A stretch of 5,367 bases of DNA, from assembly GCA_900554465.1 (NCBI GenBank), contig USHF01000108.1, positions 1-5,367 on the forward strand, given 5' to 3'. Source of the stretch: an uncultured Collinsella sp. (GTDB taxonomy: Bacteria; Actinomycetota; Coriobacteriia; Coriobacteriales; Coriobacteriaceae). The notes under the pieces are model-generated. The model was given only the letters and a program-made list of their open reading frames with translations. It ran no database searches and was not told the DNA's origin. A program made the position numbers and the translations under genes. Below are positions 1-5,367 of the stretch, piece after piece; within the stretch, counting starts at the first letter, position 1; the number at the start of each line of letters is the position of its first letter.

Positions 1-30
1 CCACAAAGGTGCCTGTCCCCTTTGCGGTGG
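1..30. repeat. REP-like interrupted inverted repeat at left edge
   Basis: The first 30 bases form an imperfect palindrome. CAAAGG at 4-9 pairs with CCTTTG at 19-24, and the outer CCA at 1-3 pairs with TGG at 28-30 across a 3-base bulge (25-27). The centre carries GTGCCTGTCCCC. From memory, short palindromes with this type of core (GGGGACAGGCACC on the other strand) are scattered between genes in many bacteria and are linked to REP-associated tyrosine transposases of the IS200-like Y1 group. Only one copy is visible, and it may continue beyond the window, so the repeat status is inferred and not shown. Confidence 0.45.
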
Positions 31-114
31 TTTGGGGCGGGCGGATATCGGGAAGTGCCGGACGGGGGAGGCTGCCGGGCGCCTTGCCGTCTGCGGATTT
101 TGGGACATGTGGCC

Positions 115-143
115 CGCTTTTTGGGCCCACCTGTCGGTACACT
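115..143 (+). promoter_or_regulatory. Weak candidate promoter of the sensor operon
   Basis: TACACT at 138-143 resembles a sigma-70 type -10 box and lies about 95 bases before the chosen start of the first gene. The stretch at the right distance upstream (115-120, CGCTTT) is a poor -35 match. Just upstream, GTGGCCC at 109-115 can pair with GGGCCCAC at 123-130 with one bulged base and a T-rich loop, which would overlap the -35 region. This is a guess from base patterns only; a different promoter in the leader or left of the window is possible. Confidence 0.22.
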
Positions 144-236
144 AAAAGCACTATGGGTACCCGCGAGCGACATATCGGCCACGCGGCCGCCCGATCCGCA
201 CCCGTGGCGGATCCCAGGGGCGGCAGGCTCTTCGCC

Positions 237-2036
237 ATGCCGCGATTCCTTGTTGGCATAACACATCAGGTGTACCGTCACCGCGTCTTTGCTATCGCCG
301 GCGCCATCACCGCGCTGTTCCTCATGCTTTTGGCAGTCTTGCCGGCGCTGTTCGCCTTCGACCCCAAACTTTCTAACACCGTGCCCGCCTATAGCGAGGT
401 GTCCGAAGAGGTCGTGGATGCGCTCGTCCATTCGAGCTCTCTGCCGTTGCTTGTCGCCGCAATTGTATTTTCGATCTGGGGCGTATCGGTCTATCTGCGC
501 TGTTTGGACTATGTGTTGCGCCGCCGTCTTGTTGCCATCGCCACCATCTGCGCCCTGTGGATGATCGAGGTCATTCTCAAGTACAAGTCGTTCACGCCGT
601 TCTATGCCACCGTGCTGTGGTACCTGTACTACGTGCCCATGACGCTCATTCCGCTGCTCTACCAGTTGTGTGGTCTGCGCCTTGCGGGCCTGGAGCAACA
701 CCGCCTGGGTCGCCGCTACTGCGCTGCGCTGTGGATTGTGGCCATCCTGCTTATCGGATTTGTGCTCACCAACGATTTTCACCAGCAGGTCTTCCGCTTT
801 GACCGTACGAGCGACACCTGGAGCAACGACTACACGTACGGCTGGGGTTATTTCGCCGTCCTCGTGTGGACGGCCTTTGACTTCGTGGCCTTTTTTATCC
901 TGGTTGGTCGGTCCTCGTCCTTTCGCATCCAACGTTTCTCGGGCACGGCGGCGCTCGTGCTGCTGGGCGGCGCGTTCTTTGCCATCTCATATGCGTTGCG
1001 TGTGCCCTGGGCATGGAGGCTCAACTTCTCGCTCATCTATTGCGTTTTGTGCGTGGCGGCGATGGAAATCTGTCTCGATTGCGGTGTCATTCCGTCATAT
1101 CACGACATCGCCGGCATTTTCGACACCTTGCCGCTTGACCTCAAAGTTCTAACGCGCGACCTGCAGGAAGTCTATGCCACGCCAGTGTCAAAGCCAATGC
1201 CGGTAGGCGTGCGCGAGGAGTTGCGGACCCAGGCGCACGGCCGCGCCCATGCCTTTGCCGTGGCGTCCGATCCCGATGTAATGTACCGAGCCTTTCCGCT
1301 GCTGGGCGGATCGGCCCTGCTTGCCCAAGACGTGTCGGATCTCAACGAGCTTAACCGCGAACTGGCACACCGTCGCATGGAGCTGCAGCGTCAAAACGAG
1401 CTGCTCGCTGCCGACTACGACCTTAAGACGCACCTGGCAGATCAAGAGGCCGAGACCTTGCTGGTCCAAGACGTGGACCAGGCGCTTGCCCGCGCGCTCG
1501 AAGGGATGTACGACCTGCTGAGCTCGCTGCCGCCGTTGACCGATGAAGCGTCTTCGCACGAGCGTTACCGCATGCTGCAGCGCGCCAAGATGCTCGTCGC
1601 CTATTGCAAGCGCAAAGGGTCGCTCACGTTGGCACAGCACGGGGAGAGCGGTTTTGATCGCGACCGCATTCAGCTCATTGCCAACGAGCTCGCAAGCGAC
1701 CTGCGCACCATCGATATCGATTGCGCTTCGATTATCGCCATACGGCGCCCGATGCACGCCAGTACGGTAAGCGCCCTGTACGACTGCGTGTATGACTTTG
1801 CGTTTTTTGCCTACACCACCGACCATCCGGCGCTTATGTATCACTTGGGCGACCATGACCGATGCAGTGTCGAGCTGCGCGCCACGCTTTTTTCCAACGA
1901 TGATGAAGATCTTTCGCAGACGCCCGCTGCGCAAGAGCTCGAAAGCGCTCTGCAAGGGCGCAACGTGGCATACCGCCTTGAGGGCGAGCCCGGCCAGCTG
2001 CGCATGATCGTCTTGATGCCGAGGGCGGGTGAGTGA
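237..2036 (+). CDS. 7TM-type membrane sensor protein with degenerate histidine-kinase-like cytoplasmic region
   Basis: Encodes about 599 residues. Hydrophobic segments at roughly 17-40, 68-87, 98-114, 124-145, 163-178, 203-224, 235-255 and 263-281 form a multi-pass sensor. The motif LTNDFHQ (177-183), before a predicted loop, fits the histidine-kinase N-terminal 7TM family. Residues about 285-370 look PAS-like, ending in GGSALLAQDVSDLNEL. A coiled coil (about 366-405) leads into a kinase-like helical region (about 406-460, with AYCKRKGSL) and a C-terminal domain. No phospho-acceptor His is evident: VQDVDQAL at 410-417 sits where a HisKA_3 protein has VHDxxGQxL. No N box or GxG motif is visible, so it is probably not a catalytically active kinase. 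The frame is open back to a GTG at 9, but that extension has no recognisable domain and overlaps the repeat. ATG 237 leads straight into the first membrane helix and has a modest GCAGG at 223-227. ATG 153 is an alternative start. The gene overlaps the kinase gene by 4 bases. It probably senses or modulates the signal for that kinase (inference). Confidence 0.82.
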   Translation: MPRFLVGITHQVYRHRVFAIAGAITALFLMLLAVLPALFAFDPKLSNTVPAYSEVSEEVVDALVHSSSLPLLVAAIVFSIWGVSVYLRCLDYVLRRRLVAIATICALWMIEVILKYKSFTPFYATVLWYLYYVPMTLIPLLYQLCGLRLAGLEQHRLGRRYCAALWIVAILLIGFVLTNDFHQQVFRFDRTSDTWSNDYTYGWGYFAVLVWTAFDFVAFFILVGRSSSFRIQRFSGTAALVLLGGAFFAISYALRVPWAWRLNFSLIYCVLCVAAMEICLDCGVIPSYHDIAGIFDTLPLDLKVLTRDLQEVYATPVSKPMPVGVREELRTQAHGRAHAFAVASDPDVMYRAFPLLGGSALLAQDVSDLNELNRELAHRRMELQRQNELLAADYDLKTHLADQEAETLLVQDVDQALARALEGMYDLLSSLPPLTDEASSHERYRMLQRAKMLVAYCKRKGSLTLAQHGESGFDRDRIQLIANELASDLRTIDIDCASIIAIRRPMHASTVSALYDCVYDFAFFAYTTDHPALMYHLGDHDRCSVELRATLFSNDDEDLSQTPAAQELESALQGRNVAYRLEGEPGQLRMIVLMPRAGE

Positions 2037-3532
2037 CGATGCAGATTTCGCTCATCCTTCCCCAAATCGTTGCGCTCGATGTTGTCTTTGCCCTGGCTGC
2101 GTGTCTGCAGACGATCCACGTCCCGCTCATTTCATCGCGCCGCTCGTCCTATAACCGTAAGGTGATTTGTGCCTACGAGGCGAGCCTTGTGCTTCACCTA
2201 GTTATTTCGGCGCTCATCTTGTTCGCGTCGTCTGGCTCATATCTGGTGGCGCCGCTTGACGTTTGCGCCAGGGCAATGGGCGGAGCGCTGTGGCTCAATG
2301 CCGCAATCTTTGCCTACGGCGCGGTGCTTATGGCGCACTATCGTCGCCCCGTCATGCTGGCCGAGCTGCTGCTCGTTGCAGCCGCGACGCCGCCGGTGGT
2401 GTGCCTCATGGGCTCGGCGTGGACCGTGGTCCTTATTGCAGAGGGTGCGTTTTTCCTATTTCGCTCCATCGCGGCGCTTTTGATGGATGTCCGCAACCGT
2501 CAGGAAGACATTACCGCGTTCTCGACCATCGAAACCATCAACGTGATCCCTGTGGGCATCTTGTATCTGGACCCAAAGGGTCGCCCGCTGCTCATGAACC
2601 GCTGCATGCGCAAAAACCTGGTGGAGCTTCGCATGCCCACCGACCTGCGCGACATGAGCGGCACGTGGAGTGACCTTCGCAAGCTCAGCATGCAGACGCC
2701 CGAAAGCAGCGCAAATCGCGCCCATATTGACCTTGACCGCTTTGGCCACGACCGTGCCGTGGTCGAGATCTCTCCTTCTGAGATTCGTCTGTTCGTGCGC
2801 GACTCCGTTACGGTCTCGGGCCGTCCGTTCGAGTGCGTCGTCGGCTTGGACGTGACGGAATACGCACACGCCTACGACCGCTTGGCGCAAGCCAACCACC
2901 TGCTTGAGCTTGCGGGCAAAGAACTCCAGGCCCAGATTGAAGAAGTCAAAAAGGTTGCCGACAATGCGGCCTACCTGCGCATGCGTGCCCGCGTGCACGA
3001 CGTGATCGGGCAGCGCCTGTCCATCCTCCATCGCTATTTGGAGGAGGGGCGCCTGGACGACGAGTCGCTCGAGCAGATCGACCCGTTGCTGCGCTCGATC
3101 GCCGCCGATCTGCGCAGTGGCGGTGCCAGTGAGCCTGTGGAGCAGCTGGGTGATATCGTCCACGCCTTTGGCTTGGTGAGTGTGCAGATCGATATCGAGG
3201 GATCGCTTCCCGAGGACGCACGCGTCGCCGCAGCGTTTTTGCAGATTGTCCGCGAGGCCTCGACCAACGCCACTAAGCATGCGCAGGCGCATCAGATCCA
3301 TGTGCGCCTGTGGCAGGAGGGGACGGATGCTGACGCCATCGCGCGCATGACGATTTCTAACGACGGGTCCCCGGCCCCCGTATCGTATCGCGAGGGAACG
3401 GGTATCCCAGGTATGAGGCATGTCGCGCAAGATCTGGGCGGCTGCCTGGAAGTCCATGCCGCCCCGCTCTTTACGCTTGCGGTGTCCATCCCGCTCAACG
3501 CCAGCGCCACAGCTCAAAGGAGAAACTCATGA
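2033..3532 (+). CDS. Membrane sensor histidine kinase, NarL/HisKA_3 type
   Basis: Encodes 499 residues. About five hydrophobic segments (roughly 5-25, 47-67, 81-101, 107-127, 130-150) anchor it in the membrane. A PAS-like domain follows (about 169-275, starting INVIPVGILYLDPKGRPL), then a coiled coil (about 280-312). The dimerisation and phosphotransfer helix contains RARVHDVIGQRLS, with His322 the probable phosphorylation site. The ATPase domain shows an N box REASTNATKHA (408-417), an NDG motif (443-445) and a G box GTGIPGMRHVAQDLGG (455-470). All key elements are present, so autophosphorylation and transfer to the downstream regulator are expected. The start is GTG 2033, overlapping the previous stop as GTGA, with GAGGG at 2021-2025 seven bases upstream. 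ATG 2039, two codons in, is equally possible. The 3' end overlaps the regulator start as ATGA. The ligand is unknown: the membrane part has no recognised binding motif. Confidence 0.93.
   Translation: MTMQISLILPQIVALDVVFALAACLQTIHVPLISSRRSSYNRKVICAYEASLVLHLVISALILFASSGSYLVAPLDVCARAMGGALWLNAAIFAYGAVLMAHYRRPVMLAELLLVAAATPPVVCLMGSAWTVVLIAEGAFFLFRSIAALLMDVRNRQEDITAFSTIETINVIPVGILYLDPKGRPLLMNRCMRKNLVELRMPTDLRDMSGTWSDLRKLSMQTPESSANRAHIDLDRFGHDRAVVEISPSEIRLFVRDSVTVSGRPFECVVGLDVTEYAHAYDRLAQANHLLELAGKELQAQIEEVKKVADNAAYLRMRARVHDVIGQRLSILHRYLEEGRLDDESLEQIDPLLRSIAADLRSGGASEPVEQLGDIVHAFGLVSVQIDIEGSLPEDARVAAAFLQIVREASTNATKHAQAHQIHVRLWQEGTDADAIARMTISNDGSPAPVSYREGTGIPGMRHVAQDLGGCLEVHAAPLFTLAVSIPLNASATAQRRNS
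3516..3522 (+). promoter_or_regulatory. Ribosome binding site of the response regulator gene
   Basis: AAAGGAG lies six bases before ATG 3529 and inside the last codons of the kinase gene. It is the strongest Shine-Dalgarno sequence in the operon and fixes the regulator start. With the ATGA overlap it suggests efficient, partly coupled translation of the regulator, perhaps giving more regulator than kinase. Confidence 0.8.
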
Positions 3533-4149
3533 TTCGCGTCCTTATAGTCGAAGACCAGGCTATCTTGCGCGAGAGCCTCGCGCGCTCCGTCGGTGACCAG
3601 CCCGACATGACCGTTGTCGCCGCGATCGCCGACGCCTCGGATGCCTTGGACGTTGTACTCAAGGAGCGTCCGGACATGATACTGATGGATGTGTGCACCG
3701 AGCACGATTCCAACGGCATCGTGGCGGCGGCGCGCATCAAAGAACGGCTGCCCGAGTGCCGCGTCATTATCATGACGGGTATGCCCGAGATCACCTTTGT
3801 GGACCAGGCGCGCGAGGCGGGCGTCGATAGCTTTGTGTACAAGAACGTCGGTATCGACGAGCTGTTCGCCGTGATGCGTTCCACGTTGGCGGGCTACTGC
3901 ACGTTTCCCAAGCCGCCCGAGAGCATTTTTTCGGGCACGGCGGCACTCGACGATGTCGAGCTGTCGATTTTGCGCCTTGCCTGCGAGGGCAAGAGCCGCC
4001 GCGAGATCGCGGCCGAGCTGTTTATGAGTGAGGGCACCATCAAGCGCCGCATTTCGGAGATCCTCAACAAGACCGGCTACGACAACATCATGCGCTTGGC
4101 CGTGCGCGCAGTAACGGAGGGCAGCATCGTTCCCAACATGGAGCGCTAG
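3529..4149 (+). CDS. NarL/LuxR-family response regulator
   Basis: Encodes 206 residues, the usual length for a two-domain NarL-type regulator. The receiver domain (about 1-120) has the acidic pair Glu8-Asp9, phospho-acceptor Asp54 in MILMDVC, Thr83 in IIMTGMP and Lys105 in VYKN, so all active-site residues are present. The loop after Asp54 reads CTEHDSNG, not the common MPxMDG. The DNA-binding domain (about 138-197) is a LuxR-type helix-turn-helix with the recognition region MSEGTIKRRISEILNKTG. The gene follows the kinase gene with a 4-base overlap, so that kinase is its likely phosphodonor. It should act in the cytoplasm as a phosphorylation-dependent transcription factor. The targets are unknown, though this operon's own promoter is a reasonable candidate by analogy with similar systems. 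Confidence 0.95.
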   Translation: MIRVLIVEDQAILRESLARSVGDQPDMTVVAAIADASDALDVVLKERPDMILMDVCTEHDSNGIVAAARIKERLPECRVIIMTGMPEITFVDQAREAGVDSFVYKNVGIDELFAVMRSTLAGYCTFPKPPESIFSGTAALDDVELSILRLACEGKSRREIAAELFMSEGTIKRRISEILNKTGYDNIMRLAVRAVTEGSIVPNMER

Positions 4150-4169
4150 CGCTCGTTACGCATCGGCAT

Positions 4170-4208
4170 AAAAACGACGGGGCCGCGGGATCATTTCCTG
4201 CGGCCCCG
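4170..4208 (-). terminator. Rho-independent terminator of the lipoprotein gene, possibly used from both sides
   Basis: CGGGGCCGC at 4178-4186 pairs with GCGGCCCCG at 4200-4208. The stem continues inward through a G-U pair (4187/4199) and three more pairs (4188-4190 with 4196-4198), giving about 13 pairs around a 5-base loop. On the minus strand the hairpin is followed by TCGTTTTT (4177-4170), so it is oriented to stop the lipoprotein transcript, whose stop codon is 53 bases upstream. On the plus strand it lies about 28 bases after the regulator stop but has no T-run, so any action in that direction would be weaker. Confidence 0.83.
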
Positions 4209-4260
4209 CCTGGCAAGTGCGCGGATGTGTCCGCCAATCCGCGGCTATCGGTGTCCGCCG

Positions 4261-5103
4261 TTACGCGATGGTTGCGCTGTAGGAGGCGACGTCCTCGTAG
4301 GAATCGGTCAGGTAGGCGTCGATGCCGATGGTCGTGTTGACCAGGTCGTCAAGACTGTCAAGCTCGCCGCTCGAGAACGTGAATTCCTCGGTGGCGCTGG
4401 TGCCGGGCATCAGGTTAGCCGAGAACCAGGGTTCCTTCATGGTGCCGTTGACGTTGGTCTTGCCGGAAGGAGCGTAGAAGGTCAGGTCCTTGTCGCTCTT
4501 GTTGGTGATGTTGACGACAAAGCCGATGTCGCCCCAGTCGTCCTTGAACTTCTCGGTGATGGTGATGGTGCACAGATCGTCATCGGCGACGGTGACGGCG
4601 GGGGAGATTTCGACACTCTGGACGTCGTCGTCTTCGACGGCCTCATCGATCTCCTCTTCCTTCTCGGCCGCCTCGCGATCCTTCTTCACCGTACCGGACA
4701 GGTCCTTGTCGGACTTGGTAAAGACAAGATTGCCGTCATCTTCTTCGAGGATGAGTTTGCCGTCCTTGAGCTTCATGTCGTGCGACTCATCTTCGGCGGT
4801 GATGGTTACGGTGGTGGCGTCCTTTGCCTCCCATTTAAGGTCGACGACTTCAAGGAACAGGTCGAGGGCGCCTGTACCGTCCTCATCGAGAATCAGGACG
4901 CAGTGGACACCCCAATCCTCGAGCATCTTCATGTACTCATCGGTCAGCTCTTCGCCATCCACGGTTCCACCCGAGAGTTCCCAGCTGCCGACGAAGTTGG
5001 CCTTGGGGTCTTTGCCGCCGCCGCTGCAGCCCGTCAGGGCAAAGGCGAGCGCCAGGACGCATGTCAGGAATGCGAGTACGGATTTTTTGAACGTTGTCTT
5101 CAT
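4261..5103 (-). CDS. Two-domain acidic lipoprotein with lipocalin-like N-terminal domain
   Basis: Encodes 280 residues. The N-terminus has a positively charged start (MKTTFKK), a hydrophobic core and a lipobox LTGC with the lipidated Cys at residue 26, followed by a GGGKDPK linker. It should be exported and anchored on the outer face of the membrane. Residues about 36-130 (FVGSWELSGG, LILDEDGTGAL, LKDGKLILEEDDGNLVFTK) resemble the small lipocalin-like lipoprotein domains common in gut Firmicutes and Actinobacteria. A highly charged linker (about 141-161, rich in Glu and Asp) leads to a second, beta-rich domain (about 162-280) with FVVNITNKSDKDLTFYA, reminiscent of immunoglobulin-like extracytoplasmic domains. 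No catalytic motif is visible, so its role is unknown. The start is set by a strong Shine-Dalgarno. No convincing promoter lies in the 78 bases upstream, so transcription may come in part from the zinc-ribbon gene. Confidence 0.92.
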   Translation of the reverse strand: MKTTFKKSVLAFLTCVLALAFALTGCSGGGKDPKANFVGSWELSGGTVDGEELTDEYMKMLEDWGVHCVLILDEDGTGALDLFLEVVDLKWEAKDATTVTITAEDESHDMKLKDGKLILEEDDGNLVFTKSDKDLSGTVKKDREAAEKEEEIDEAVEDDDVQSVEISPAVTVADDDLCTITITEKFKDDWGDIGFVVNITNKSDKDLTFYAPSGKTNVNGTMKEPWFSANLMPGTSATEEFTFSSGELDSLDDLVNTTIGIDAYLTDSYEDVASYSATIA

Positions 5104-5108
5104 GGTGT

Positions 5109-5116
5109 CCTCCTTT
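5109..5116 (-). promoter_or_regulatory. Strong ribosome binding site of the lipoprotein gene
   Basis: On the minus strand AAAGGAGG lies five bases before the ATG at 5103. It is a near-perfect match to the 16S 3' end and supports this start and high translation of the lipoprotein. Confidence 0.85.
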
Positions 5117-5142
5117 ATCGAACGAAACCCATAGAAGCAAAT

Positions 5143-5163
5143 GCGGGGTGGCGGACCCCCGCC
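5143..5163 (-). terminator. Possible weak terminator or attenuating hairpin after the zinc-ribbon gene
   Basis: GCGGGG at 5143-5148 can pair with CCCCGC at 5157-5162 around an 8-base loop. A competing fold pairs GGCGG (5150-5154) with CCGCC (5159-5163). On the minus strand the first fold is followed by ATTTGCTTCT, a poor T-run. It lies between the zinc-ribbon stop and the lipoprotein ribosome binding site, so it could partly end the upstream transcript or allow read-through. The evidence is only the pairing. Confidence 0.35.
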
Positions 5164-5181
5164 AATTACCAGATAGAGGGG

Positions 5182-5319
5182 CTAGGGCCGGGGCGTTCCG
5201 CAGTTGCTGCAGAACTTGCCGCCGTTTTCGCTACCGCAGTTGGGGCAGAACCACTTTGCCGGTGCCGGGGCGGGTGCGGGACTGCCGCACTCGGGGCAGA
5301 ACTTGCCGGTGTTGGTGGC
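5182..5319 (-). CDS. C-terminal fragment of a zinc-ribbon protein (5' end missing)
   Basis: Reading the minus strand from 5319 gives 45 residues and a TAG stop at 5184-5182. Three zinc knuckles are visible: FCPECG, FCPNCG and FCSNCG. The last two, 11 residues apart, make one complete four-cysteine zinc ribbon. The first is the second half of an earlier ribbon, joined by a short Ala-Pro linker (PAPAPAPA). Such tails occur at the end of several bacterial families, for example SPFH/virion-core-like proteins and small membrane proteins. The fragment alone does not say which family this is. The rest of the gene is lost because adapter sequence replaces it from 5320. A reading of this strand in another frame that starts inside the adapter is an artefact. 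Confidence 0.85.
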   Translation of the reverse strand, partial: ATNTGKFCPECGSPAPAPAPAKWFCPNCGSENGGKFCSNCGTPRP

Positions 5320-5367
5320 CTGTCTCTTATACACATCTCCGAGCCCACGAGACATGCGCAGATCTCG
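5320..5367. other. Illumina Nextera adapter contamination at the sequence end
   Basis: Bases 5320-5338 are CTGTCTCTTATACACATCT, the 19-base Tn5 mosaic end used in Nextera libraries. They are followed by CCGAGCCCACGAGAC (5339-5353), the rest of the read-2 transposase adapter. The 8-base stretch ATGCGCAG (5354-5361) is in the i7 index position (as I recall, one of the Nextera XT v2 i7 indexes), and ATCTCG (5362-5367) is the start of the P7 primer. The order and spacing match a read that ran through its insert into the adapter. This part is not genomic and should be trimmed. Confidence 0.98.

Noticed and set aside
136..161. GGTAC and GTACC inverted repeat around the candidate promoter as an operator
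   Set aside because: Only five bases per arm with a 16-base spacer, and the flanking bases do not extend the symmetry. Chance is likely.
9..236. 76-codon N-terminal extension of the first gene from GTG 9
   Set aside because: The extension is not hydrophobic or domain-like and begins inside the palindrome. It also precedes a more natural start directly before the first membrane helix. It cannot be fully excluded without homologues.
1188..1955. Minus-strand reading frame of 255 codons antisense to the first gene
   Set aside because: Same reason: no domain is visible, and it lies wholly inside a gene whose plus-strand product has coherent membrane and coiled-coil structure.
2456..3517. Long minus-strand reading frame of 353 codons antisense to the kinase gene
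   Set aside because: It is a by-product of GC-rich codon use in a gene with clear kinase motifs. The translation has no recognisable domain and no ribosome binding site was noticed.
4490..5134. Plus-strand reading frame of 214 codons opposite the lipoprotein gene
   Set aside because: The product is a Ser-rich low-complexity sequence, the mirror image of Asp/Glu/Lys codons. The minus strand has a signal peptide, lipobox and strong ribosome binding site.
5320..5338. Tn5 transposon end, suggesting a mobile element insertion
   Set aside because: The mosaic end is followed by the synthetic Nextera adapter, an index-length stretch and the P7 start. No target-site duplication or transposase is present. 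It is library-preparation sequence.
5166..5348. Minus-strand reading frame of 60 codons starting MGSEMCIRDR
   Set aside because: It starts inside the adapter and is out of frame with the zinc-ribbon cysteines. The true frame of this strand is the one ending at 5182.

Overview
The window looks like a chromosomal piece of a high-GC gut Coriobacteriia, most probably Collinsella or a close relative. This is inferred from the estimated GC content of about 60%, the codon style, the NarL-type two-component architecture and the general look of the proteins. No marker gene confirms the taxon. The last 48 bases are not biological: they are an Illumina Nextera adapter with index, so the usable sequence ends at 5319.

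Left part (1-4149, plus strand): a REP-like inverted repeat at the extreme left edge and a leader of about 200 bases precede a tightly packed three-gene operon. Gene 1 (237-2036) encodes a multi-pass membrane sensor of the histidine-kinase 7TM type. Its cytoplasmic part has a kinase-like layout, but no phospho-acceptor histidine or ATP-binding motifs are visible. Gene 2 (2033-3532) encodes a membrane sensor histidine kinase of the NarL/HisKA_3 class with the phospho-acceptor His, N box and G box in place. Gene 3 (3529-4149) encodes its NarL/LuxR-type response regulator. The genes overlap by 4 bases at both junctions (GTGA and ATGA), so their products are probably made together. The simplest reading is a signalling unit in which gene 1 is a sensory or regulatory partner of the gene 2 kinase, which phosphorylates the gene 3 regulator. 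The signal and the target genes cannot be read from the sequence.

Right part (4150-5319, minus strand): a strong hairpin with its T-run on the minus-strand side lies in the convergent gap. It serves the lipoprotein gene at 4261-5103, which encodes a two-domain, very acidic, surface-anchored lipoprotein with a lipocalin-like first domain. Upstream of it on the same strand is the 3' end of a gene for a protein with tandem zinc-ribbon motifs (5182-5319), cut off by the adapter.

I found no RNA gene, CRISPR array, prophage or intact transposon. The most unusual biology is the paired degenerate and active kinase arrangement. The most important data-quality observation is the adapter at the right end.
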